Shown piece after piece: positions 1 to 9,834 of a stretch of DNA of 64,000 nucleotides. The notes below the pieces were generated by a model. That model did not search any database. It saw only the letters and a program-made list of their open reading frames with translations, and had not been told where the DNA came from. The first letter of the stretch is position 1. Every line of letters starts with the position of its first letter. The stretch comes from Areca catechu (taxonomy: Eukaryota; Streptophyta; Magnoliopsida; Arecales; Arecaceae), in assembly GCA_021397845.1 (NCBI GenBank), contig CM038052.1:140373854-140437853 (forward strand), in the 5' to 3' direction. A program made the translations under genes and the position numbers.

Positions 1-720
1 CAAACTCTTCACCAAATCCTCCAACCCCCCTTGTAATCCTCCTCGATTTGGGAAGTTTTTAAATTTCAAAAGCTAGCTTTGTGAGGCTATTAAAAGCCTT
101 GGACGCCCATTGTAAAAGAGATTGATTTTGGAAATGAATGAAGTTTGAAGTGAAGTTGTCTTGAGTTTTATGTGTGAAATTTTTCCTATCTTCTTCTTCC
201 ACGCCCAAAGCCACTCTCTTCCCTAGAAATTCATCATCCAAGCTCAAGGCAAAGGCATTGGAGTCGGCCAGATCTTCTCAACTATCTTTTCTTTGTTCAC
301 AAGTTCTCCCATCCCTTCTTTATGTTTGCATCCTTCAACCTTAACTTCGATCTTCATTATAGGGTCCTTCGAAGTCCTTGAGTGGTGAACAGGGTTCCCC
401 TTGATAATGAACCAACAAGCTGAAGCCCAAGTCCAGGGTTCTAATCACTGTTATCCAAGTTCTCCAGTCCAGAGCATCAGTAGTTTTAAGTTTTGAATCA
501 TAGGAAGGTTGGAAAACTCATCAAGGTAAGTCCTCAATCTTTAGCCCCTATTGTCTAGATCTTCTTCCTTCTTATTTTTAGAGTTGTGTCTAATCATGTA
601 ATAGTCCCTTTTCATGTAATCCTTAAATCTTATTAAGATGAGTACAATGCTAAGTGTAATTAGGTTTCATTGCTCTACAAACACCATATTCAAAACATTA
701 ATCATATGCATGCCGCATCA
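1..720 (+). mobile_element. Right-hand part of an LTR inserted in the SIRE-like gag
   Basis: This stretch reads as the R-U5 side of a plus-strand LTR. There is a TATA-like ctattaaaag near position 90, a gaaatgaatgaa polyadenylation-like run near 140, then a pyrimidine-rich leader. It stops at tgcatgccgcatca (ending 720), which matches the terminal ...catgcat...catca of the chromovirus LTRs elsewhere in the window. The minus-strand SIRE-like gag resumes immediately to the right, so the LTR appears to interrupt that gag; the expected right TSD would be ttcag (721-725). The left end and any internal region are outside the window. The open frame at 59-247 (minus) has no recognisable similarity and is probably chance. 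Family assignment is by end similarity only. Confidence 0.5.
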
Positions 721-876
721 TTCAGGCTAAGGGATTTCCATGCCATCTACTTTAATTGTGGGAATGTGTAGCCCTTTCAAGATGTCCTTCCATAATTGAA
801 AATCTACAGCTTGTTTGTAAATTTTCATTTATGCTTTCCAATATGAATAATTAGTGCCCGTGAATAGTGGAGGTCT
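721..876 (-). pseudogene. SIRE/Maximus-like copia gag, N-terminal fragment
   Basis: Read on the minus strand from 876 down, the translation begins with the PPLFTGTNYSYWK motif that opens the gag of SIRE/Maximus-type copia elements. It continues with an aromatic and basic stretch (MKIYKQAVDFQLWKDIL). Two in-frame stops are present, one right after NYSYWKA and one after GMEIP. The fragment lies about 90 bp downstream (minus sense) of a degenerate initiator-Met primer-binding site and the LTR at 968-2532, as expected for the start of gag. It is cut off at about 721 by the LTR at 1-720. What remains is about 52 codons of a gag normally several hundred residues long, so it is not functional. Confidence 0.72.
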
Positions 877-954
877 ATTTATTGATTGGCCCTCGACCAA
901 GGATGTACTCATGGGATGAGCCATCGATCTTAACTCAAGTAATCAAAGACACTA

Positions 955-965
955 CTATGATACCA
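955..965 (-). other. Degenerate primer-binding site of the SIRE-like element
   Basis: On the minus strand the LTR end ...gggcaaca is followed after two bases by tggtatcatag, one or two changes from tggtatcagag, the complement of the 3' end of initiator Met tRNA used by most plant copia elements. This fixes the element's orientation as minus and makes 968-2532 its 5' LTR. Confidence 0.7.
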
Positions 966-967
966 GC

Positions 968-2532
968 TGTTGCCCAGGTGGCTTAGTCCCAAGAGGGGGG
1001 TGAATTGGGAATTACAAAATTTTTGCAAGTATGTGCACAAGTAATTCCAATTAGTGGTTAGGTGCTGTTTTAATCAAAGAAAGAAAGCAGAAGCAAAAAG
1101 ATAGAACAAACATAATACAAACAAAGCAGATTTATAGTGGTTCGGAGCAACCCAGCTCCTACAACCACTTCCAAGTTCACCACTCGGGATTTTCACTATA
1201 TCCCCCAAACCGGAATACAATCGGATTGTTTTGCAGGCTCACAATCCAAACCTCTACACTTTGATTTTTGAAATCGGGCTCACCAAAGAAACATAAGCTA
1301 GGTTTTTACATGTTCACCTAAAACCTCTACACTTTGGTTTTTAGCTAGGCTCACCAAAGAAACCTCTACACTCTGGTTTTAAAGGCTCACCAAAGAAACC
1401 TATTTGGTTTTTACAACAGGGCTCACCAATAACCCAGATATTCTAAATGATAGATTAAAAAGCAACAATAAAGACAAACTCTGTTGTCTGAGTTGTTGCC
1501 AATGCAGCTCGAGTGAAGATCCACTGAATGCTCTTTAATGCACTTCAATGACTTTTTTGCTTTCCTCAAAAAGGTGCTTCAAGCTTCTGGTAAGAGTTGT
1601 TGCAGGCTTGAAGACAAACTTTAAAGCTCTAGTGCTCTCTCACTTCACTTCAATAAGTGTTCAATAAATCATTATTTGCTCATTAGTCTCTCCAAAGATG
1701 TTCTCATACCTTATTTATAGAGACTTCAACCACCTTCCCTTGATTTTGAATGTTGTAGACCGTTGGGAGGTGACAGGTTATCATTGGAGCACTTTTGGAA
1801 TTCAAAAACTGAGAACTGGAACTAGCCGTTGGAGGTGATCCTGCCATTCCAGTTAGCTCAGACAAACTTCGAGTCGGCTCGGATGAAGTTCGGGTAGACT
1901 GGGTTAAGTGCCAGTCAGCTAGCTTCCCCAGTTGAGAAAATACATCACTCTGAATGAGTCGGCAGGAATGTTAGAGGCTTCTCAAACCATTTTCAACTGA
2001 GTTCTGGATTAGTCGGCTAGATCTAATTCCAGTCGGCTCGGATTGCTGAGAATCTCAGAACGTTCTCAACCTTGTTCTGGATGAGTCAGCTAGACCTTGG
2101 TGCCAATCGACTGGATCTGTGTGCCAGAGAACTTGTCTTTAGTTCCAGTGCCAGAGTCAGCTGGGTTGTTCATCCAGTCGCCTCGAATGTGGTTCTTCAG
2201 CTAGATCAGCTTCAAACTTCCAGAATACTTGTCCCATGCTTTAAAGTATTCTTGAAGCACTTTTTACAATAAAATCAAGAAAACTTAAAGCTTGAAAGAC
2301 TATTAGAAGTAACCCTTGAATTTATTTTTAATAGAAATTTTTTTGTAAGGATCTTCTTTATAAGATTCTAAATAATTTACAACTCAACACAAAACACTAA
2401 AGATTGTAGGAATTGAAAAATATGTCAATATAGTTGTCTTACAAAAACTTGTCAATCATTTGAAGAGTTGTTAGATGACTAAATGTATGCTCCAATATTT
2501 TGTTACCATCAAAATCACATTAGGGGTCAACA
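968..2532 (-). mobile_element. SIRE/Maximus-like LTR (5' LTR, minus strand)
   Basis: This LTR is 1565 bp. Read on the minus strand it begins TGTTGACC and ends GGGCAACA, a near-perfect 8-bp terminal inverted repeat. A second copy, 1534 bp, lies at 60254-61787. The run of g residues followed by tgaattggg near the plus-strand left end is characteristic of SIRE/Maximus LTRs. A minus-strand TATAAATA (1712-1719) marks the promoter, about 810 bp into the LTR. Upstream of it lies a block of repeated gtcggct/gtcagct motifs (about 1870-2190). The right flank (2533 onward) is copia A RT sequence, so the element landed inside copia A. The left part of the element is replaced by the LTR at 1-720. Confidence 0.85.
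1873..2037 (-). promoter_or_regulatory. Repeated GCCGAC motifs in the SIRE-like U3
   Basis: Four exact GTCGGC copies (1873, 1958, 2012, 2032), read as GCCGAC in the LTR's own orientation, plus several gtcagc variants, sit 150-320 bp upstream of the minus-strand TATA box. GCCGAC matches the RCCGAC core of the DRE/CRT element bound by DREB/CBF factors. The sister LTR at 60254 has six copies. A regulatory function is inference. Confidence 0.35.
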
Positions 2533-3222
2533 AGTTCTATACCTTATGCTTCGGCAGTAGGCTCAATAATGTATACCATGTTATGTACTAGGCCTGATGT
2601 GGCATATGCCTTAGGCATGGTCAGTAGGTCTCAAGCTGATCCACGAGAGGATCATTAAAAAGCTGTGAAAAATATTCTTAAATACTTGAGAAGGACTAAA
2701 GATATTTTTCTAATATACGGAGGTACTGATCTTATACTAGAAGCGTACTCTGATTCTAGTTTTCAAATAGATCCAGATGATAGCAAATCCATTTCAGGGT
2801 ATGTCTTTATCCTAAATGGTGGGATAGTAAGCTGAAAGTGTACTAAACAGCAGACTGTAGCTGACTCAATAACAGAGGCAGAATACATAGCTATTAGTGA
2901 AGCTGCCAAGGAATCAGTCTGGATGAAGAAGTTCATCACTGAGTTAGGCGTGGTTCATAAGATTAAGAATCCAGTGCCACTTTATTATGAAAATACTGGA
3001 GCTATTGCTCAAGCTAAGGAACCAAGAACTCATTATAAGTCAAAGCACATTATGAGACATTTCCATCTCATTCGAGAGATTGTCGAAAGACAAGAAGTCT
3101 GCATCAAGCGAGTAGAGACAAAAAATAATATAGTAGACCCATTCACCAAGGCTCTACCACCATAGGAGTTGGATCGCCACCTTGATAGTATGGGGATTAG
3201 ATATAAGGGTGATTGGCTTTAG
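2533..3222 (+). pseudogene. Copia A: end of reverse transcriptase and RNase H
   Basis: Translation gives the C-terminal RT signature of Ty1/copia (CTRPDVAYALG), then the connection segment and the copia RNase H. The first catalytic Asp is in AYSDSSF and Glu is in TEAEYIA. The Asp normally found in the YCDN(T)GAI motif has become Glu (YYENTGA). The final Asp of NIVDPFTKAL is intact. Stops replace Trp codons in DH*KAV and IVS*KCT, and there is another near the LPP end. The frame ends at the family's usual GDWL-stop, 14 bp before the LTR. The 5' part of the element is missing, removed or displaced by the SIRE-like insertion at 2532. Clearly a pseudogene. Confidence 0.88.
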
Positions 3223-3236
3223 TTCAAGTGGAAGAC

Positions 3237-4649
3237 TGAAAGGATTATGCCTTGCAAGCCAATTAAAACTTGTAATTTTATTGGGATATCCTAAAAACTT
3301 CCAAACTTTTGTATTGACAATTATATATATTAAAAGGCATCTTTTTCATCATACGCTGTGTCTTGGATTTATGATATGATGAACCCCAAAGAATAGGGCT
3401 ATGGTTTTAAGGGTTAAGATGAGATCATACCAGTAATACTTAAAACCTAAAAATCCTAATCTTAAGTATTCCTAGTCAAAGGGACATTGAGTAGGGGATC
3501 AATGTTTTCGAAAAGACTATCATATCCATTGTATGCTCATTAATAAGGGTAATTGATCTTACAATTACTTGTGTAGGACACTAATACAAGGACATGGGTG
3601 CTTATTAGAGAATGAGTTCACTAAATTTGATCCGACTTGAAAACATCTAATGGAGTCTTATCTACTTGTCAACAGATGGTTTTCATAGAGGGAGTAGTGC
3701 ATGTAATCCTTTGACCTGAGACTACCATAGTGCCTTGTATGCATGAACCCATGTTTTGGTTCACACTTATTCATGACATTGAGTTATGTATAGGGTGATA
3801 CTGGATATGGTGAATTGTATATGGAGGTTGTGAGTAGGTCGAACAAGGAATCGATCAACCCTAGTAAGAGGAGATCGCATCCAATTGATTTCAATCAAAT
3901 GGTGATTCAGGGAAACTTTGATCAAAGTATGAATATTAGAAATAGTTTCTAATATTTCATCATTTGAATCATCATTATTAGATTGAGAAAGAATTGAATG
4001 TGATATTGGATTTGACATGGTTCCATATCCAAAGTCATAATCAGGGTGCAAGCTGATCGAAGGATTGAATTGCACGGTAACTTTCACTGAAAGGTACTTT
4101 TGGTATTTTCACTAAAATTCCACACCTTCCGGGTAGGCATGATACATTGCTAGATGTCAATCTTGCCTTGTGGGTTTTTGATTTAATTAAAGAGTTTAAC
4201 TAGATCAAGAATTAGAAAGAATTCTAATTGTCAATTGGGTTAGCTCAATTTGACCTAAATCGGCTAGGTTAAAGCCTAAATCAAATTAGGTCAAATCGCA
4301 CCCAACCCATTGCTGGCTAGATGTGGAACCTAATGGATCAAACACAAAGGGAATTTGTTAAGGATTTAATTGGATTAAACTATGCTCGCAAGATGAACAT
4401 GCTAGCACATGTTGCAAACCATTGCATCTTGATTCGAATTAAGATCGAATCGGGTTCGGATTTGGGCTGATTTGGTCAAATTAAGGCTAAATCAATTTAG
4501 GCTCATGTGTTTGGCTAACCCTTGGCTAGTTAACCATCGGATTGGACTTTTAAATCAGCCACACGGCTGGTTTAATTCAGATTGGACTCTATCCTAAATT
4601 AAGCGCCTAAAGGTTTGACTGGGTGAAACTATTTCTACGTAATAGTTAC
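3237..4649 (+). mobile_element. Shared copia A/B LTR, first segment
   Basis: Begins TGAAAGGATT directly after the polypurine tract agttcaagtggaagac, as a 3' LTR of copia A should. The sequence stops at ...aatagttac and resumes at 18772. The two segments total 2412 bp, against 2406 bp for the intact copy at 25005-27410. The same LTR is therefore the 3' LTR of A and, through its second segment, the 5' LTR of B. The final five bases (gttac) are the left TSD of the Tat insertion. Confidence 0.9.
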
Positions 4650-5042
4650 TGATGCGCCCCTTCGGTTAGCCCCCGGACAGACCGGCCCCATTGTCCGGTC
4701 GGCTGGTCCCCGCACGGAGTCCGACTCCCCAGTCGGCTTTCCCAATGAGCCGGCCCCAGGGCTTTGGGAGCTGACAGGTGCCTCACCACCCATGCGACGC
4801 CCCTTTGATCGATACGGTCGGCCCCCTTTGACCCCACTAAGCGCCCCGGTCGGCTTCGTGGAAGCCAGCCAATCCACCGCTGAAGGAATCACCGAAGCTT
4901 CTAGGAACCCTTCCTCTCTGATAGTTTGGACATTCTATTATAACAAACTCCACCGCATGGCCACTACTCTGACACACATGTCACGCCGCCACCAACGATC
5001 TCGCCGCCATGCCTATTCTCCTTGGGGCATTTCTGGACTTTT
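4650..5042 (+). mobile_element. Tat 5' LTR, first segment
   Basis: Matches the 3' LTR from its start at 18139, apart from a gap of roughly 34 bp in the 3' copy and scattered substitutions. It breaks at the Chromo-1 insertion point (TSD ctttt, 5038-5042) and continues at 11294. The small open frames on both strands here are incidental to a GC-rich LTR. Confidence 0.9.
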
Positions 5043-6496
5043 TGGTGGGGACACTTGAGGCACCAGAATAAGACAGAGGCTTTTTCAACCCTCTGTAAAT
5101 TGATCAATAATTTATGAGTCCATCTATAATAAGGGCTTAGCTCATCTGAGTCTATTTTAGTTTTTATTTGAGTATTTTTAGTTGTTATTTCAGTTCCGTA
5201 CTAGTCAGCTCATGTTGAGCTAGTTCAGTCCAATGCTAGTCAGCTCATGTTGAGCTAATTTTATTTTTTTTGAGTCCTATCCAAGCATACTGAAGACTCA
5301 AGACCACATCATACAAGTAAAGACCAAGTCCAACCAGATTGAAGACATGGAAGTTTAGCCCAAGTCCAACCCAGCTTGAAAATTTGAAGACCCCAGGAGG
5401 AAAATCAGAAACCCTGATTCCTTGCAGATGCCCTCAAGATGCCCAGATTTCGTTCCAAATGCCAAAATATATTCATAGACCAAGGCATCCATGATTTTAG
5501 AGGCCCATCTGCATCCTAGCCCAAAGAAATCAAGCCCAGGTGCCAAGCCCAAGCCCCTAAGAAGCAAGATACCAGGGAATATTCCTGCTACCTGGCTACC
5601 AGGCCACCCCAGCTTCTAGAGGCCCAAACCCATGCACCCGGGCCCCTTTGGGCCGGCCCCTTGCTGCTCCTAGAAGCCCAACACACCCCCCTAGGCATCC
5701 TTGAAGTGTTGACCAAGTCAAGAGAATTTTTAGAGATTTTTCTACCTAATATTTTCTTATTTTCTAGCTAGGGTTTGAGAGGGAAAAGGATTCTTATGTA
5801 AAGACTTATGTACCCTTACTTGGAGCCCAAGGTTAAGGGTCTATTTAAGGGACCCTAGCCTCTTGTATGGGAAGAATTTTTGATGAATGAAAACCTTGAG
5901 TTCTTCTATTGAGTGGTGTGATACCCTGCTGTGTGCATAAAGGGGTTTGTGAGAGTTCTTCTTCCCGGTGTTTGCAATCATCTTCCTGCTGCCAACAAAC
6001 CCTCCAGATCCCTGGACGCCCACTCCAAAAGAAGCCTTCTCTTACTGTTTTTACTTTGTTTTCTTATTCCTTTGTGAGCTTTCTAACCCCTGACAGGTCG
6101 TTTGCAGGTCCCTGAGTTCCTACGAATCCAATGACTCCAGCCAAGCCTCAATCGGATCATCGAGCAGAAAGCCGGGTATCCGCGGGTCTTTGGCTCGGTT
6201 TTCCAGGCCGCATCCATCGAGGAACGAGAGACCCCTTCACTGCGATCTTCACAGACATTGTCAGGTACACCCCTCTACCTCCAGTAGTTTTATTGTAGGA
6301 GAACTTGCCTAACCGAGGCTTCTCAGCCCCGGCAGTCCTTCTTTGCTACTTTTCTAGGTCCTAATCTGCATGCTGATCTTCAAAAATTCATACAAAATTC
6401 CCTAAAAACAATTTTGATCTGAAATTTGGGAATTAATCACCTAACTCAACATGTAAAACATACAAAAACAATTGCATGCATATTAGTTCCCCATCA
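5043..6496 (+). repeat. Chromo-1 5' LTR
   Basis: 1454 bp, TG...CA. A TATA-like tatttaag lies at 5842-5849 and a gatgaatgaaaacc polyadenylation-like stretch about 35 bp on. U3 contains two 15-bp palindromes agctcatgttgagct (5207-5221 and 5242-5256). U5 ends in attagttccccatca. Open frames within it, such as 5909-6115, recur in the 3' LTR and are not genes. Confidence 0.93.
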
Positions 6497-6498
6497 TT

Positions 6499-6510
6499 TG
6501 GTATCAGAGC
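6499..6510 (+). other. Chromo-1 primer-binding site
   Basis: tggtatcagagc lies two bases after the 5' LTR. It is a perfect complement to the 3' end of initiator Met tRNA and marks where minus-strand DNA synthesis would start. Confidence 0.92.
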
Positions 6511-7418
6511 TTAGATTAGGGCTTGTTTTCTGCAATTTTTCAGTCCATATATACTCTATTTTTTTAATTATTTCTCACTGTTAAAAACTCCAAAAATTCT
6601 GAAATTTATTTTCTTGGATTTATAATAATTCAGAGTAATTTTAGAAATTTATTCAGATTTTATTATGGCCTGTGAATTTTTTGCAAGCCGAAATAGGGCC
6701 TGCAAATTTTTGGCTCTGTTTTTTTTAGCAAGACAAGTTTGGAAGTTTTAGGGTTTTGTTTAGGAGTTTTTGCATATTTCTTAATTTTAGTATATTTCCA
6801 GTATATTAGGCCATGATTTGAAAGTTTTATTCTATTTAAAAAATACCAAAAAAAAATACATATTCTCCAAAAATACCAAAAAAAATATCTAAACCCTAAT
6901 TTGCATCCTCATCTGCCTGCCATCATTGCATAATTTACTTTTAAGGGCACTCTTGCTATATCAGATGGGGGGAGGATTTGATCACCTCTCCTTAGCACAA
7001 AACCACATCCCTTGCATTCAGTCCCAAGCCTTAACCTAAAATTAATTAGACTTAATTTGCCCTAGTGGGCTAGGGACACCAACTGGTCGGGTCCGGGCTA
7101 GTGTTAGATCACTGTGTCAAGTTAACCTGTGTGTGCCTTGTGCTCAGTGTCTAGAATGGTGGTTTAGGGATTCAATCCCGAAGGGCTTGTGTGCTGGTCC
7201 GCCTACCTGGCCAATCTCTGATTGGTGTCTAGGATTGGCAATCAGGGACCTAACACTCCCCTTACACCTGCCTGGCTGAGAACAGGGTTACTATAGGCTA
7301 GTTTGCCACCCTGATTGAGCATCTAGTTTGGATTTAGGTCCAGTCAGCTATAGTCGGTCTGATCGAGTCTTGCATGAGCATTAGATCAGGAGTTTCATAT
7401 CACCCACCTCCTTCACAA
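6511..7418 (+). other. Chromo-1 non-coding leader
   Basis: About 900 bp, AT-rich, with no substantial ORF. It contains a block (about 7030-7096, around tttgccctagtgggctaggg and ggtcgggtcc) that is also conserved in the leaders of Chromo-2 (28935-29011) and, reversed, Chromo-3 (52810-52880). It may carry packaging or dimerisation signals; that is inference. Confidence 0.5.
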
Positions 7419-7493
7419 ATGTCTGAACCCATGAAAAATGTACAAGCTCAAATAAAAGCCCTAGCTGATCAGATAGCCCAGATAACTACCTAG

Positions 7494-9191
7494 ATGACCC
7501 AGTTAACTCAGTCTCGTATTCAAACTAATGATAGAATTGACCATCTTTCCAATAGGTTTGATCAGTTAAAAGTCCGTGTAGGAACCCCAGAAAAAAACCA
7601 TAGGTCACGGTCTGAACCAAATCCTAATTCCCCTCAACTTAGGAGGACCCCAAACCCTGATCCATACCGTGAGGCTGAACCTAAGAGAGCCCATCGTCAT
7701 GACCCAATCCCTAAGGTTAGTCCTAGAAGACCCAATCAGGATTTTATAGACCAGGAAGATAGATCCTATTTACCCTCTCCCTATAAGCCTAGTATACCTA
7801 CAACCTATAGATCTTATGACTCCAAATCCTATGAACCTAGAACCTATGAATCCATAACCTATGAACCTAGATCCTATGACTCTAGATCCCATGATCAAAG
7901 ATCCTATGCACCCACACCCTATGAGCCTAGTAGAACCAACACCCAATATTCTGACCCATATAGGGAGTCCAACCCTAGGAGAACCCAATATTCTGACCCA
8001 TACAGGGAGTCCAACCCTAGGAGAACCCAGTATTCTGACCCATATAGGGAGTCCAACCCTAGGAGGACCCAATATCCTGACCCATATAGAGAGCCCAACC
8101 ATAAGAGGACTCCATACCATGATCCATCCTTAGAACCTGACCATAGAACTGACCCAAATTCCTATGACCCCAAATCCTATAATCCCATGACCCATAGATC
8201 TGCACCCTTGTCCTATGAGCCCAGAGAACCCATAACCCCTATGTATCAGCCTAGTACTAGTCTGGTTTCCCTTAGTCAATTTGAACCCCATAGGATTAGT
8301 ACCCCTAAATATGAGCCCAGTAGTGAGCCACTACCCCTTAGTCAACCTGAACCAACTAGGAGTAGTGACCATAATCAGAAACCAGGACCTAGCCAATTTT
8401 TCCTTAGCCGACCTTCTCCAACCATTCCTGAGATTCACAAGGCTTACATTAATGCAGAAGTGTATGAAGCTGATGCAAGCTTAGTGGATGAGTATGAGGG
8501 AGAAGAGGAGACACCTTTAGATGACCTAGAATTAGATGACCCAATAGATACCCAGGTAGAAGCCAACCTAGAGGTAGTTGACCTTGACCACATCCAACCT
8601 AAAGCTATAGTGGAAGAACAAATAGAGGAAGAAAACCTAGGTACTGCTGCTAGAGCCTTACCTGAGGAAACCATAGAGGAGAGCCAAATTATAGAGTCTA
8701 GTCCTAAAATACAAGAACCAGAAGAATTTATTAAGGACCTGATCTCTTTGAATCAGTACCCTCAGGATGAGTCTCCTCCTATAGTTCCCATTAAGGACCT
8801 CTTTCCTGAGATTAATAACCCATCCTTCCATTATACAAACCCCGTAGATATATCGCAACCCCATAAGGTTAACCTCATTAGTCTAGGATTAGTCCCTGAC
8901 ATGCCTTCTTTGATTCTACTTTATCTAACTAACCCAAAACCTTTTTCTCCACCCTACCAGAGTAATTCTGAACCCTCTTCCTATTTTCTACCCTTTCCTG
9001 AGTTTTCTCATGTGTCTAGAACTATTAGGTTACATTTTGTTGAGGTTACTAGGTTGCAAGGATCCATAGAGCCCATCCCATTTGCTACCTACTTTTGGCA
9101 GACCCTCTGGCACTTATTAGGAGTTACTAGCAAATTTTCTTCTGCATGTCATCCATCAACCACGACTCATGCCCCCATGCCCAAGTGGTAG
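7494..9191 (+). CDS. Unrecognised Pro/Tyr-rich and acidic protein of Chromo-1
   Basis: 565 codons without a stop, the longest intact frame in the window. An in-frame ATG at 7419 precedes it, separated by one TAG (7491-7493) at what was probably a Gln codon. Layout: a Gln-rich N-terminus likely to form a coiled coil (residues 1-35); a basic Pro/Tyr/Arg-rich region with about eight 5-residue YEPRx repeats (near 108-150) and four 14-residue YSDPYRESNPRRTQ repeats (about 152-207); a second Pro-rich stretch; an acidic segment (about 318-420, VDEYEGEEE, LDDLELDD); and a C-terminal part with QPHKVNLISLGLVPD and LHFVEV...FWQTLWHLLGV. The last two motifs recur in Chromo-2 and Chromo-4. It occupies the gag position, but I see no zinc knuckle, protease or standard gag fold motif. 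Function unknown; a highly diverged gag-like protein or an acquired accessory protein are both possible. Confidence 0.7.
   Translation: MTQLTQSRIQTNDRIDHLSNRFDQLKVRVGTPEKNHRSRSEPNPNSPQLRRTPNPDPYREAEPKRAHRHDPIPKVSPRRPNQDFIDQEDRSYLPSPYKPSIPTTYRSYDSKSYEPRTYESITYEPRSYDSRSHDQRSYAPTPYEPSRTNTQYSDPYRESNPRRTQYSDPYRESNPRRTQYSDPYRESNPRRTQYPDPYREPNHKRTPYHDPSLEPDHRTDPNSYDPKSYNPMTHRSAPLSYEPREPITPMYQPSTSLVSLSQFEPHRISTPKYEPSSEPLPLSQPEPTRSSDHNQKPGPSQFFLSRPSPTIPEIHKAYINAEVYEADASLVDEYEGEEETPLDDLELDDPIDTQVEANLEVVDLDHIQPKAIVEEQIEEENLGTAARALPEETIEESQIIESSPKIQEPEEFIKDLISLNQYPQDESPPIVPIKDLFPEINNPSFHYTNPVDISQPHKVNLISLGLVPDMPSLILLYLTNPKPFSPPYQSNSEPSSYFLPFPEFSHVSRTIRLHFVEVTRLQGSIEPIPFATYFWQTLWHLLGVTSKFSSACHPSTTTHAPMPKW
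7947..8114 (+). repeat. 42-bp in-frame tandem repeat in the Chromo-1 ORF
   Basis: Four units (7947, 7989, 8031, 8073) of 42 bp keep the reading frame and encode YSDPYRESNPRRTQ-like repeats; a degenerate fifth starts at 8115. Upstream, 7815-7935 has a 15-bp periodicity encoding YEPRx. The opposite strand is also open across this region (7770-8120), a by-product of the repeat. Confidence 0.9.
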
Positions 9192-9309
9192 TTAAGACCT
9201 AATAAACCTCTTTAGTCGAGTCTGTTAGGTGTAGGTTTGAGTCCTTTGCATCATCTTGTTAGGAGTCTGCATGTGCCTAGCATGTTCACCACCCGCACTA
9301 ATGTTAAAA

Positions 9310-9784
9310 CAACTGGCTAATTCCCGAAGATGGATCAAAAAATTTGATGTAGTGGATTTTATCTTGGTTAGGCTTAGGCCTAAAAGAAGCTTCATGCGCG
9401 CAGATCCGGACCTTTTAAAGTGATAGAGAAGGTTGGATCAAATTCCTAGGTGTTAGACTTGCCTTCGGATTTGGGCATTAGTTCTACCTTCAATATTACA
9501 GACCTGGTTGAGTATAGGGAACCGGCAGCGCTACCTAGTGAGGCCTTTGGACCTATTCCTTTTCATTGTGAGTGACCCTAACCTAGAGTGTCCACAAACA
9601 AATTTGGCCTGAGAGAGGAGAACGGATCGAGCGTATCCTGGACAATCAAGCCATCACGACCCAGGGCCATGACTATCAACGCTTCCTGGTCCGATGGCAA
9701 GGCCGGCCAGAGTCGGACAATTCGTGGATTTCTCGAGAGGACTTGCAACGCCTCAAGCCAGACCTTCTCGAGAGATATGTGAGC
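9310..9784 (+). pseudogene. Integrase C-terminal tail and chromodomain, Chromo-1
   Basis: After about 120 bp without coding sense the translation shows the tail of a Ty3/gypsy integrase: DFILVRLRPKR, then VLDLPSDLGISSTFNITDLVEYRE. This is followed by a chromodomain at 9611-9781 (ERIERILDNQAIT, FLVRWQGRPESDNSWI, LQRL). In chromoviruses this module sits at the integrase C-terminus and is thought to steer insertion to particular chromatin. The catalytic core that should precede it is absent, and frameshifts and stops occur between the pieces, so it is probably untranslated. It is retained next to the polypurine tract, perhaps because the region holds cis signals for reverse transcription. Confidence 0.85.
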
Positions 9785-9834
9785 CAGTCTGACCTTCACT
9801 CGATAGGGTCGAGTTCCTCCCACCCCAGGAGAAT

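Noticed and set aside
4635..5058. Open frames on both strands in the Tat LTR
   Set aside because: The region is LTR, bounded by TG and TSD; equivalents in the 3' LTR are broken differently.
5841..6115. Paired 60-68-codon frames also seen at 10632-10906
   Set aside because: They repeat because the two LTRs repeat; no protein features.
7770..8120. 116-codon minus-strand frame
   Set aside because: Mirror of the Tyr/Pro/Arg repeats of the plus-strand ORF; no similarity of its own.
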